Shown: piece by piece, positions 55,326-63,550 of the stretch
How the letters are laid out: each line of letters starts with the position of its first letter
Position numbering within the stretch: position 1 is the first letter of the stretch
Source of the DNA: an uncultured Modestobacter sp.
GTDB taxonomy: Bacteria; Actinomycetota; Actinomycetes; Mycobacteriales; Geodermatophilaceae
Assembly (NCBI RefSeq): GCF_947486615.1
Contig: NZ_CANKUD010000004.1
Coordinates: 1-64,000, forward strand
Reading direction: 5' to 3'
DNA: 64,000 nt
Notes under the pieces: model-generated
The model's input: only the letters and a program-made list of their open reading frames with translations
What the model was told of the DNA's origin: nothing
The model's database searches: none
Made by a program: the position numbers and the translations under genes

Positions 55326-57351
55326 CGCTCACCACTCCCAGGGACTCGATCTGTGCCGTGCGGGACACCTCGTTGTAGGAGATGACCGGCAGGCGGGGCA
55401 GGACCTGGCGGACCAGGCGGGACAGGGCGGCTCGCACCTGCGGCGAGCAGACGAGCACGGGGGAGAGGTTCAGCCGTTCGGCGTCCTCGAGGATGTCGGT
55501 GCAGCCGCGGACCAGCAGGTCGACGGTGTGCCCGTCGAGGGCCAGCACCTGGCCCCCCTCGGTCTGCCGGACGGACTCCAGCAGCCGCTGCTCGAACGAG
55601 GGCTCGAGGGTGATGACGTGCAGCCGCTCGTCGTCGGTGACGTGCGGGTGGCTGATCGCGGCACCGAGGGCGGCGCGGGCCGCCTCCACCAGGCCGTCGA
55701 GGTCGGTGGAGACCTTGGCGCGCAGCGACAGGGCCTCGAAGATGCGCACCAGGTCGCGGATGGAGACGCCCTCGTCGAGCAGCGCCTGCAGCACCTGCTG
55801 CACCTGGCCCAGGCTGAGCAGCGTCGGGGTCAGCTCCTCGACCACCGCCGGGTGCGAGCGCCGGACCATCTCGACCAGCACCTTGACGTCCTCGCGGCCC
55901 AGCAGCGCGGAGGCGTTCTGCCGGACGACCTCGGCCAGGTGCGTGGTGATCACCGAGGAACGGTCGACCACGGTCGCGCCGGCCATCTCGGCCTGCCGCT
56001 GCAGCTCGGCGGGCACCCACTTGGCGGCCAGGCCGAAGACCGGCTCGCGGGTGGCCTTGCCGGGCAGCCCGTCGAGGTGGTCACCGATCGCCAGCACCGT
56101 CCCGGCCGGGGAGGTGCCCTTGGCGGCGGGGACGCCGTTGAGCCAGATGACGTACTGCGAAGCGGGCAGGTCGAGGTTGTCGCGGGTGCGCACCAGCGGG
56201 ATGACCAGACCGGTCTCCATGGCGACCTTGCGGCGCAGGGCCTTCACCCGGTCCAGCAGGTCGCCGCCGCGGGCGGTGTCGACCAGCTCGACGAGGTCGA
56301 AGGCGACCTCCAGCTCCAGCGGGTCCACCCGCATCCGGTCGGCGATCGCCTCCGGGGAGTCCGGCTGCGGTTCGGCGGCGGTCAGCTGGGCGGCGGGGCT
56401 GTCGTCGTCGTCCTCCTCGACCCGGTCGGTGAGCCGGGTGGAGATGAACAGGGTCAGACCACCGATGAGCAGGAACGGCAGCTTGGGCAGGCCGGGGATC
56501 AGGCACAGCGCGAGCGCGGCGATGCCGGCGATCCGCACCGGCTGCTTGTTCCGGGACAGCTGGCTGATCAGGTCCGAGCCCATGTCGCCCTGGGAGGCGG
56601 AGCGGGTGACGATCAGGCCGGTCGCGGTGGAGATCAGCAGGGCCGGGATCTGCGAGACCAGGCCATCGCCGACCGACAGCAGCGAGTAGGTGGAGATCGC
56701 CTCGGCCGGGGCCATGCCCTTCTGCATCATGCCGATCGCGAAGCCACCGATCAGGTTGATCAGCGTCACGATGATCGCGGCGATGGCGTCGCCCTTGACG
56801 AACTTGCTGGCGCCGTCCATCGAGCCGTAGAAGTCGGCCTCGGAGGTGACCTCCTGGCGCCGCTTGCGGGCCTGCTTCTCGTTGATCAGACCGGCGTTCA
56901 GGTCGGCGTCGATGGCCATCTGCTTGCCGGGCATCGCGTCGAGGGTGAAGCGGGCGCCGACCTCGGCGACGCGGCCGGCACCGTTGGTGATGACGACGAA
57001 CTGGATGATCGTGAGGATCACGAAGATCACCAGGCCGACGATCAGCGAGCCGCCGATGACGAAGTGGCCGAACGCCTCGATGACCTTGCCGGCGTATCCG
57101 TCGGTGAGCACCAGCCGGGTCGAGGAGACGTTCAGCGCCAGCCGCATCAGCGTCGCGATCAGCACCAGGGACGGGAAGATCGCGAAGTCCAGCGGTCGCT
57201 TGATGTTCATCGAGACCAGCAGGATCAGCAGCGACCCGACGATGTTCAGGGCGAGCAGCACGTCCAGCACGGGCGCCGGCAGCGGCACGACGAGCATCAG
57301 GACGATGGACACGACCCCGATGGGGACGGCGGCCTTCGTCAGCTTTCCCAC
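55306..57351 (-). CDS. flhA: flagellar export apparatus protein FlhA
   Basis: A 681-residue FlhA. The N-terminal half has about eight membrane helices with the signatures [31 protein letters not shown] and [21 protein letters not shown]. The acidic linker ([12 protein letters not shown]) and the cytoplasmic docking domain (about 350-681) follow. It is the export-gate component that binds chaperone-substrate complexes and uses proton motive force. ATG 57351 is the conserved [14 protein letters not shown] start. The gene order flhB-flhA-flhF is the usual one. Confidence 0.97.
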   Translation of the reverse strand: MGKLTKAAVPIGVVSIVLMLVVPLPAPVLDVLLALNIVGSLLILLVSMNIKRPLDFAIFPSLVLIATLMRLALNVSSTRLVLTDGYAGKVIEAFGHFVIGGSLIVGLVIFVILTIIQFVVITNGAGRVAEVGARFTLDAMPGKQMAIDADLNAGLINEKQARKRRQEVTSEADFYGSMDGASKFVKGDAIAAIIVTLINLIGGFAIGMMQKGMAPAEAISTYSLLSVGDGLVSQIPALLISTATGLIVTRSASQGDMGSDLISQLSRNKQPVRIAGIAALALCLIPGLPKLPFLLIGGLTLFISTRLTDRVEEDDDDSPAAQLTAAEPQPDSPEAIADRMRVDPLELEVAFDLVELVDTARGGDLLDRVKALRRKVAMETGLVIPLVRTRDNLDLPASQYVIWLNGVPAAKGTSPAGTVLAIGDHLDGLPGKATREPVFGLAAKWVPAELQRQAEMAGATVVDRSSVITTHLAEVVRQNASALLGREDVKVLVEMVRRSHPAVVEELTPTLLSLGQVQQVLQALLDEGVSIRDLVRIFEALSLRAKVSTDLDGLVEAARAALGAAISHPHVTDDERLHVITLEPSFEQRLLESVRQTEGGQVLALDGHTVDLLVRGCTDILEDAERLNLSPVLVCSPQVRAALSRLVRQVLPRLPVISYNEVSRTAQIESLGVVSGAVAIR

Positions 57352-57546
57352 GGGCCCTCGTTCCTGTGCGGTCGTCCTCCGGCGGTGCGCCGGGGCGCTC
57401 CCTCAGGGACCTTCTCGGCAGCCCGGGGAACGGTCCGTACCGCGGCGGGGACGACGGCAGCCCGCCAGCCCCGTCCGTCACAACAGCTCCGGCCGCCCCG
57501 TCAGCGGGGGGTCGGAGTGGACGGCGGGGTCGGTGGGGAGCAGGGA
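57352..57546 (-). other. flhB-flhA spacer
   Basis: A 195-bp non-coding gap inside an otherwise compact operon. It has a small stem-loop, CCCCG/CGGGG around TCAG (57496-57509), extended by imperfect pairing to about 57487-57519. No gene or clear promoter was seen; an internal promoter for flhA cannot be excluded. Confidence 0.4.
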
Positions 57547-58680
57547 TCAGCGGCGCCGACCCGCCTTGGGGAGCCCGTCGAGGGCGGGCGCCTCGAAGCC
57601 CGGCCGGTGCATGCCGCCGCGGACGCCGCGGGCGGACAGGTGCATGACGAAGGCCAGCACCCGGGCGACGGCGGTGAACAGCTGGGCGGGCACCTCCTGG
57701 CCGATCTCGCAGGAGCCGTGCAGCGCACGGGCCAGCGGGATGTCCTGGACCATCGGGACCCGGCACTCCTCGGCCCGGGAGCGCAGCTTCGCCGCCACCT
57801 CGCCGGCGCCCTTGGCGACCACCCGGGGGGCGCCCTTCATCGGGTCGTACTTCAGCGCGACGGCGACGTGGGTGGGGTTGACCAGCAGGACGTCGGCGTC
57901 GGCGATCTCGGACATCATCCGGTTGCGCGACATCGCCATCTGGGTGGCCCGGCGCTGGGCCTTCATGTGCGGGTCGCCCTCGGACTGCTTGTGCTCCTGC
58001 TTGATCTCGTACTGGCTCATCTTGAGCTGCTTCATCATCTTGTGCCGGACCACCAGGTAGTCGGCGATGGCGATGACCAGTCCGGTGATGCCGACGACCC
58101 GGAACATCAGCACCGCGGAGTCGGTGAAGGCGCGGGTCACCTCGCCCAGGGGCATGGCGCCGGAGGCGGCGACCAGTTCCTGGGCCTTGCCGGAGGTGAC
58201 GATGATGACCGCGGCGAGCGCGACGGTCTTGATGATCGCCTTGGTCGCCTCCCAGAGGCCCTGGGTGCCGAACATCCGCTTGATGCCGGGGAAGGGGTTG
58301 AGCTTCTTCAGCGTCGGCTTCATCGCCTTCGTGGCGAGGGTGACCCCGCCCTGACCGGCCGAGGCCAGGGTGCCGATCAGCATCATGGCCAGCGCCATCG
58401 GCAGCAGGACCGTCATGAAGGCCATCAACGCCTGGCCCAGCAGCGCGGACAGGATCGCCGGCTCCGGGTTGTCGGCGACGCTCCCGATCTGGATGAACAG
58501 CTGCTGGATCTCCTCGAACGCGTTGCCGACCAGCATCGGCAGCAGCACGCTCGCGGCAGCCGCGCCCAGCCAGGTGCCCAGCTCCTGGGTCCGCGGGATC
58601 TGGCCTTCCTTGCGGGCCTTCTTGAGCTTCTGCGGTGTCGGCTTCTCGGTCTTCTCCCCGCCGGGACCGTCCTTCGCCAT
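57547..58680 (-). CDS. flhB: flagellar export apparatus protein FlhB
   Basis: A 377-residue FlhB with four membrane helices in residues 30-210 and a C-terminal cytoplasmic domain. The autocleavage motif NPTH is present near residues 267-270 (LLVNPTHVAVALKYDP), so substrate-specificity switching should work as in other species. The N-terminus GEKTEKPTPQKLKKARKEGQIP is diagnostic. The tail is longer than typical by about 25 residues (MHRPGFEAPALDGLPK). ATG 58680 begins 24 bp after the fliR stop. Confidence 0.96.
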   Translation of the reverse strand: MAKDGPGGEKTEKPTPQKLKKARKEGQIPRTQELGTWLGAAAASVLLPMLVGNAFEEIQQLFIQIGSVADNPEPAILSALLGQALMAFMTVLLPMALAMMLIGTLASAGQGGVTLATKAMKPTLKKLNPFPGIKRMFGTQGLWEATKAIIKTVALAAVIIVTSGKAQELVAASGAMPLGEVTRAFTDSAVLMFRVVGITGLVIAIADYLVVRHKMMKQLKMSQYEIKQEHKQSEGDPHMKAQRRATQMAMSRNRMMSEIADADVLLVNPTHVAVALKYDPMKGAPRVVAKGAGEVAAKLRSRAEECRVPMVQDIPLARALHGSCEIGQEVPAQLFTAVARVLAFVMHLSARGVRGGMHRPGFEAPALDGLPKAGRRR

Positions 58681-58704
58681 CAGTCACCTCCTCCCGTGGG
58701 CACG

Positions 58705-59469
58705 TCAGCCGCTCCGCAACGAGGTGATCGCGTCCAGCGCGGTGTCCATCAGCGAGTCCACCGCCGCCGGCAGCAGCGGGAACGTCAGGCCCAGCAGGGT
58801 CAGGGTGATCATGATCTTGACCGGGAAGCCGATCGCGAAGATGTTCAGCGCGGGCGCGGCCTTCGACAGCAGGGCCAGGGCCACGTCGGCCAGGAGCAGC
58901 ACGGCCACCATCGGCCCGGCGATCTGGATCGCGGCCAGGAACATCATCGAGAAGGCCGTCATGAGGGTGGAGGCCACCTGGTCGGTCGGCAGCGCGCCGC
59001 CCACCGGCAGCCCCTCGTAGGAGGTCACGAAACCCCGCACCAGCAGCAGGTGGCCGCCGCTGGTGAACAGCAGCGTGGTGGCGAGCAGGTAGTGCAGCCT
59101 GCCGATCACGCCGCTGGTGGTCAGCGACATCGGGTCGTAGGCCGGCTGCAGCGAGAAGCCGCCGGCGAGGTCGATGACGTCACCGGCCAGCTGGACGGCG
59201 GCGAACAGCACCTGGACGATGAAGCCCAGCGCCGCGCCGATGATCGCCTCGGTGACCGCCCCGACGATCAGGAACCCCGCGGTGATCTCCGGCATCAGCC
59301 CGGTGATGTGCGGGAACGCGACCAGCGCGAGGGCCAGCGCCAGCGCGCCCTTGACCGCCCGGGGAATGCCGTTGGAGTTGAACGGCGGCGCCAGGACGAT
59401 GAACCCGGTGGCCCGCGTGCTGGCCAGCAGCAGCGCCGCCAGCGTCGCCGAGGGGACATCGAGGTCCAT
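58705..59469 (-). CDS. fliR: flagellar export apparatus protein FliR
   Basis: A 254-residue protein with about six membrane helices. FIVLAPPFNSNGIPRAVKGALALALAL and GAALGFIVQVLFAAVQLAGDVIDLAGGFS are conserved FliR regions. FliR forms the core export channel with FliP and FliQ. ATG 59469 lies 6 bp after the fliQ stop. Confidence 0.95.
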   Translation of the reverse strand: MDLDVPSATLAALLLASTRATGFIVLAPPFNSNGIPRAVKGALALALALVAFPHITGLMPEITAGFLIVGAVTEAIIGAALGFIVQVLFAAVQLAGDVIDLAGGFSLQPAYDPMSLTTSGVIGRLHYLLATTLLFTSGGHLLLVRGFVTSYEGLPVGGALPTDQVASTLMTAFSMMFLAAIQIAGPMVAVLLLADVALALLSKAAPALNIFAIGFPVKIMITLTLLGLTFPLLPAAVDSLMDTALDAITSLRSG

Positions 59470-59475
59470 GCCGGC

Positions 59476-59751
59476 TCAGGCCTTGCCGAGCAATCGCGGC
59501 AGCGACGCGAACAGCTGGTCGGTGAAGGAGACGAGCTCCGAGAGCACCCAGTTGCCGGTCACCAGCAGCGCGATCGCCACCGCGATCATCTTCGGCACGA
59601 AGGAGAGCGTGGGCTCCTGGATCTGGGTCGCCGCCTGGAACAGCGAGATCATGAAGCCGACCAGCAGGGCGGTCAGCAGGATCGGGGCGGCCACCTTGGC
59701 CCCCACGATCATCGTCTGCGTCGCGATGTCCGTGACGTCTGCGTCGCTCAT
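59476..59751 (-). CDS. fliQ: flagellar export apparatus protein FliQ
   Basis: A 91-residue protein, the standard FliQ length, with two helices (about 15-35 and 50-72). The core AAPILLTALLVGFMISLFQAATQIQEPTLSFVPKM is unmistakable. ATG 59751 overlaps the fliP stop (ATGA), so the two are coupled. Four copies are expected to join the FliP5-FliR1 gate. Confidence 0.95.
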   Translation of the reverse strand: MSDADVTDIATQTMIVGAKVAAPILLTALLVGFMISLFQAATQIQEPTLSFVPKMIAVAIALLVTGNWVLSELVSFTDQLFASLPRLLGKA

Positions 59752-60581
59752 CCGTACGACCCCACCAGCGCGGTCGTGATGAGTGCCCAACCGTCGACGA
59801 CCACGAAGAGCAGCAGCTTGAAGGGCAGCGACACGACGGTCGGCGGCACCATCATCATGCCCATCGCCATCAGCGCGGCGCTGACCAGCATGTCCAGCAC
59901 CAGGAACGGGATGAACACGACCAGGCCGATGATGAAGGCGCTCTTGAGCTCGGAGAGCACGAACGCCGGCACCAGGGTCAGCATGCTCACCGACTGGGCG
60001 TCCGCCGGCGCTTCCTCCCCGGACAGCCCGATCATCAGCTTCAGCTCGTCGTCCCGGGTGTTGTCCAGCAGGAACGTCTTGAGCGGCTCGACGCCGGAGT
60101 CGTAGGCCGCCGAGGCGGTGATCGCGCCGTCCAGGTAGGGCTGGACGGCGACCTCGTTGATGTCACCGAACACCGGGCCCATCACGAAGATGGTCAGGAA
60201 CAGCGCGATGCCGGTGAGCACCTGGTTGGGCGGTGAGGTGGGCAGGCCCAGCGCGTTCCGGGTCAGCGCCAGCACGATGAGGATCTTGGTGAACGAGGTC
60301 ACCAGCAGCAGTGCCGACGGCGCAATCGACAGCACGGTGATCGCCAGGATCAGCGTGACCGCGGTGCTCGGGCTGTCCCCACCGATGGAGATGTCCAGTC
60401 CGCCGTCGTCCACCACGGGCGCGGTGGGGTCGGTCGGTGCGATGGGGGCGGTCGGCGCGGCCGAGGCGGGGCCGGCCAGCAGCACCATCGCGACGACGGC
60501 ACCGAGCAGCACGAGCAGCAGCAGGGCCGACCGCTGCGCGGTCGACCGGCCGCGGGTGGCCGGCGCAGGCAGGGTGGTCAC
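59748..60581 (-). CDS. fliP: flagellar export apparatus protein FliP
   Basis: A 277-residue FliP. An N-terminal cleavable signal (SALLLLVLLGAVVAMVLLAGPASA) is followed by a Pro/Thr/Asp spacer and four helices. Diagnostic segments are SFTKILIVLALTRNALGLPTSPPNQVL and LVVFIPFLVLDMLVSAALMAMGMMMVPP. GTG 60581 overlaps the fliO stop (GTGA), and the fliP stop overlaps fliQ. It builds the pentameric channel ring. Confidence 0.96.
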   Translation of the reverse strand: MTTLPAPATRGRSTAQRSALLLLVLLGAVVAMVLLAGPASAAPTAPIAPTDPTAPVVDDGGLDISIGGDSPSTAVTLILAITVLSIAPSALLLVTSFTKILIVLALTRNALGLPTSPPNQVLTGIALFLTIFVMGPVFGDINEVAVQPYLDGAITASAAYDSGVEPLKTFLLDNTRDDELKLMIGLSGEEAPADAQSVSMLTLVPAFVLSELKSAFIIGLVVFIPFLVLDMLVSAALMAMGMMMVPPTVVSLPFKLLLFVVVDGWALITTALVGSYG

Positions 60582-61012
60582 GACCGTCGCACCGTCCGCT
60601 CGCGCAGCTCCTGCACGACCGTCGTCCAGGTGCCGCGGTCGAGCACGGACCCGGCCAGGGCGGGGGAGCCGACGCGGGCCGGAGGGCGCGGGGCGGGTAC
60701 GCCGTCCAGGTCGCCGGCGGTGCCGGTGACGGCCGGGCGCACCTGGGCCGTGGCCAGCGCGGTCCGCAGTTCCTCGTCCTCCACCTCGGCGAGCAGGGTG
60801 ACGTGCTCCTCGGTGGAGCCGACCACGAGCACCCGGCCGGCGACCCGCAGCACCGAGACGCTGCTCGCCCGGCCCATGCGCTGGCGGGCGACGACCTCGA
60901 TCACGCCGGTGGTGCCACCGAGCCCGCGCTTGGCGGCCAGCCGGCTGGCGAACAGCAGCACCGCCGCGATGAAGCCCAGGCACAGCACCAGGCGGATGAT
61001 CATCCACGTCAT
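60578..61012 (-). CDS. fliO: flagellar biosynthesis protein FliO
   Basis: A 144-residue protein with one N-terminal helix (IIRLVLCLGFIAAVLLFASRL) and a small cytoplasmic beta domain (IEVVARQRMGRASSVSVLRVAGRVLVVGSTEEHVTLL), the FliO pattern. It helps assemble the FliP ring. The C-terminal 60 residues are Pro/Arg-rich. ATG 61012 is chosen at the helix; the 21 in-frame residues upstream are read through the spacer and lack similarity. Confidence 0.85.
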   Translation of the reverse strand: MTWMIIRLVLCLGFIAAVLLFASRLAAKRGLGGTTGVIEVVARQRMGRASSVSVLRVAGRVLVVGSTEEHVTLLAEVEDEELRTALATAQVRPAVTGTAGDLDGVPAPRPPARVGSPALAGSVLDRGTWTTVVQELRERTVRRS

Positions 61013-61088
61013 CGCTCGACTCCGAACTCGTTCCGCTCCTCGGTCGCTGGCGCTCCCTGCGATGCTCGCTCGCACGTCGTCTTCGGGG
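61013..61088 (-). other. fliN-fliO spacer
   Basis: A 76-bp gap in a series of genes that otherwise overlap (fliM-fliN, fliO-fliP, fliP-fliQ). The sequence includes GGTCGCTGGCGCTCCCTGCG and CGATGCTCGCTCGCAC, which look like low-complexity intergenic filler. No hairpin stronger than a few base pairs was seen. Confidence 0.35.
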
Positions 61089-61826
61089 TCACGGGGCCGC
61101 CGTCCCCGGGTCGGCGTCGGTCACGATCTCGCTGATCCGCAGGCCGAAGTCCTCGTCGACGACGACGATCTCGCCGCGGGCGATCAGGGTGCCGTTGACC
61201 AGCAGGTCGGCCGGTGCGCCGGCGGCGCGGTCGAGCTCGACGACCTCACCGGGGTGCAGGGAGAGCAGCTCGGAGACCGTCATCCGGGTCCGGCCGATCT
61301 CGACGGTGACCTCCATGGCCACGTTGCGCAGCAGGTCCAGGCTGCCGCGCCGTTCACGCCGCTGCGGCAGGGTGACCTGCAGGGCCAGCGTCGCGGCGAT
61401 CTCGCTGCCGTTGACCAGGGGGACGGCGAGGAAGACGCCCTTGTCACGCAGGCCGTCCAGCGCGGGGACGACCTCCTCGACGCGCTCGGCGGCCACCCGG
61501 ACCCGGCCCAGGGCCGCGGCGGCGGCCTCCAGCGCGGGGCGCAGCGCAGTGGCGACGTCCATCGGGCCGACCGGGGAGTTGGTCAGCGCGCTGACGATCT
61601 CCTCGGAGAGCACCAGCACGATGTCGCCGCTGACCTCACCGCCGAGGGCTGCGGTGACGGCCGCCCCCGGGGTCGCCGGGAGGGGGACCGACTCGGGGTC
61701 GGCCACCGTCTCCCCGGCGCGCAGGTCCAGCTCGGCCGGCAGCGCGGCCGCGGCGGCCTGGGCGGCGGCCGCGACGGCGGTGGCGATGGTCTCGGAGTCC
61801 GAGGAGGTGCCGAAGGCGGTGGTCAT
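61089..61826 (-). CDS. fliN: flagellar motor switch protein FliN/FliY
   Basis: A 245-residue protein. The C-terminal 75 residues form the FliN/SpoA domain (DLLRNVAMEVTVEIGRTRMTVSELLSLHPGEVVELDR, LVNGTLIARGEIVVVDEDFGLRISEI). The N-terminal 150 residues carry a CheC-like segment (GEVSGDIVLVLSEEIVSAL), so it is closer to FliY than to the short FliN. An N-terminal FliM-like CheY-binding peptide is not visible. ATG 61826 overlaps the fliM stop. It forms the lower C-ring. Confidence 0.92.
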   Translation of the reverse strand: MTTAFGTSSDSETIATAVAAAAQAAAAALPAELDLRAGETVADPESVPLPATPGAAVTAALGGEVSGDIVLVLSEEIVSALTNSPVGPMDVATALRPALEAAAAALGRVRVAAERVEEVVPALDGLRDKGVFLAVPLVNGSEIAATLALQVTLPQRRERRGSLDLLRNVAMEVTVEIGRTRMTVSELLSLHPGEVVELDRAAGAPADLLVNGTLIARGEIVVVDEDFGLRISEIVTDADPGTAAP

Positions 61827-62800
61827 GGGTGGTCCTTTGCGACGGTCGCGACGATGTCGGGGACGATCTCGGCGGCCAGGCGGCGCCGGTGGTTGCTCGG
61901 CAGGGCGTGGGCGAAGGTCACGTCGTTGGTGGTGACCTCGAGCGGGCTGTCCTGGGTGTGCCGCAGCAGCAGCACGTCGCCGACGGCGAGGGACAGCAGG
62001 TCGCCGGAGGGGACCTCGATCGGGTTGAACCGGACGCTGACGTCGACCGGCACGTCGTTGAGCCGCTCGGTCAGCGCCTCGTGGGCCCGCTGCCGCTTGA
62101 CCCGCGCGGACTCCGACAGCTGCGGGGAGGCCGCGTTGTTCAGCGCCCCGACGAAGGCGGAGAACGGCAGCACCAGCGTGGCCTCGGGCTCCCGGGTGCC
62201 GATCCGCATGCTGTAGGTGGAGACCATCACGGTCTCCGAGCCCGACGCCGCCTGGGCCAGCTGCGGGTTGTACTCGACGCCGTCCAGGGCCGGCTGCAGC
62301 GCGGTGATGTGCGCGAAGGCCTCGGCGAACTGCTCGAGCAGCTGCTGCAGCAGGTGGCCGGTGATGCTGCTCTCCATGCCGGTCATCGGCCGGTTGGGCT
62401 GGTCGCCGGCGCCGGCGCCGCCCAGCATGTGGTCGACCATCGCCATCGCGGTGTCCAGCGGGTAGGCCAGCAGGCCCTTGCCGGGCAGCGGCTCCAGCGT
62501 GAAGACCGCCAGGAAGTACGACGGCGGCAGCGTGGCGACGTAGTCGTCGTAGGAGAACTGCTCGATGCCGACCAGTTCCATCCGCGCCCCGGTGCGCAGC
62601 GCCGAGGTCAGCGTCGTCGTCGCCTGGCGGGCGAAGTTCTCCTGGGCGATCTGCAGGATCCGGACGTGCTCGCGGGAGAGCTTCGTGGGGCGACGGAAGT
62701 CGTAGGTGCGCGGTTCCCGTCGCCGGGCACGCCCCTGCCCGTCGGGGTTCCGGGGGGCGGGGACGCTGGGCGCCTCGGCCACGGTGTCGGACAGGCTCAC
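61823..62800 (-). CDS. fliM: flagellar motor switch protein FliM
   Basis: A 325-residue FliM. YDFRRPTKLSREHVRILQIAQENFARQ, the GGAGAGDQPNRPMTGMESSI loop and the C-terminal SpoA domain (LNDVPVDVSVRFNPIEVPSGDLLSLAVGDVLLL) are clear. The first 30 residues (SLSDTVAEAPSVPAPRNPDG) lack the LSQxEIDALL-type motif to which CheY-P binds in other bacteria. GTG 62800 has GAGGA six bases upstream; ATG 62812 in frame is an alternative that does not restore the motif. It forms the middle of the C-ring. Confidence 0.93.
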   Translation of the reverse strand: MSLSDTVAEAPSVPAPRNPDGQGRARRREPRTYDFRRPTKLSREHVRILQIAQENFARQATTTLTSALRTGARMELVGIEQFSYDDYVATLPPSYFLAVFTLEPLPGKGLLAYPLDTAMAMVDHMLGGAGAGDQPNRPMTGMESSITGHLLQQLLEQFAEAFAHITALQPALDGVEYNPQLAQAASGSETVMVSTYSMRIGTREPEATLVLPFSAFVGALNNAASPQLSESARVKRQRAHEALTERLNDVPVDVSVRFNPIEVPSGDLLSLAVGDVLLLRHTQDSPLEVTTNDVTFAHALPSNHRRRLAAEIVPDIVATVAKDHP

Positions 62801-62845
62801 GCATGTCCTCATCGGCGGTGGGGTGGTCGACCCTGACCGCCGGGG

Positions 62846-62879
62846 ACCAGCCGGTACCGGTTCTCCGGTACCGGCTGGT
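62846..62879. terminator. strong stem-loop in the fliL-fliM gap
   Basis: A perfect 15-bp inverted repeat (ACCAGCCGGTACCGG and its complement) with a TTCT loop, in the 186-bp gap between fliL and fliM. Together with hairpin repeat copy 6 it could end or attenuate transcription within the flagellar operon. Being a perfect palindrome it has no strand preference. Confidence 0.6.
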
Positions 62880-62925
62880 GCCGGTGCGTCCCTCTGGGGG
62901 AGGAGCGTCTGGTGTGGTGCTGGTC

Positions 62926-62986
62926 GGCCCCCTCGCAGGGCCCCGGCACGAGCGTGCGAGTGCCGGGGGGCGAGGGGGTCCTTCGA
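62926..62986 (-). repeat. stop-codon-adjacent hairpin repeat, copy 6
   Basis: On the minus strand it starts right after the fliL stop with TCGAAGGACCCCC. It has an outer stem CCCCCTCGC/GCGAGGGGG and an inner stem CCCCGGCAC/GTGCCGGGG, and the loop GAGCGTGCGA (62950-62959), identical to copy 1. Confidence 0.75.
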
Positions 62987-63466
62987 CTACTGGGTGACGT
63001 ACTCCGTGTACCAGAGCTCGTACACGTCGCCGTGGTAGGCCTCGACGACCGCTGCCTCGAAGGCGGCCTTCATCGCCTCGCGGTTGGTCTGCACGTCCGA
63101 CAGTGCGGCGCCGGAGAACTGCGAGATGGCGATGTCCATGGCCTTGGAGCCGTCCGGCGTGGCCCCGCCGCCGTGCCCGCCGCCGCCGGCGTGCTCGTCG
63201 TAGGCGAGGGAGAACTGCAGCGTGAAGCCGAGCTTCAGGTAGCTGCCGCCGGCCAGGTTGATGGCCACCGAGTCGACGGGCAGGACGACCGCGCCGGCCT
63301 CGGGTGCCGGCTCCGCCTCGGCCTCGCCGCTCCCGCCGAACATGAAGAAGTACGCCGCGGCGCCGAGCGCCAGGACGGCGACCAGCCCGATGATCAGCAG
63401 CTTCTTCTTCCCGCCGCCCGCGGCGTCCTCGTCCTCGGGCGTCTCCTTCTTGGTCTTCTTGCTCAT
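62987..63466 (-). CDS. fliL: flagellar basal body-associated protein FliL
   Basis: A 159-residue single-pass protein. A Lys/Asp-rich cytoplasmic start leads to a helix (KKLLIIGLVAVLALGAAAYFF, about 22-42), and the periplasmic/extracytoplasmic domain follows (VAINLAGGSYLKLGFTLQFSL, ending YELWYTEYVTQ). A Gly/His-rich insert (HAGGGGHGGG) sits in the middle of that domain. FliL rings stators. ATG 63466 lies 84 bp after the motB stop. Confidence 0.9.
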   Translation of the reverse strand: MSKKTKKETPEDEDAAGGGKKKLLIIGLVAVLALGAAAYFFMFGGSGEAEAEPAPEAGAVVLPVDSVAINLAGGSYLKLGFTLQFSLAYDEHAGGGGHGGGATPDGSKAMDIAISQFSGAALSDVQTNREAMKAAFEAAVVEAYHGDVYELWYTEYVTQ

Positions 63467-63550
63467 CCGTGGCCTCCCTCGGAGTTCGGTGCCCGCGTGG
63501 CTGTGGGTGCGCGCGGTGCGTCGGTGGTGCGGGTCGGTGGGACCGACCGG

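Noticed and set aside
54346-60105. A 1919-codon plus-strand open frame across the flagellar export genes
   Set aside because: It lies antisense to FlhF-like, FlhA, FlhB, FliR, FliQ and FliP, all of which have family motifs. Its translation is compositionally biased and matches nothing.
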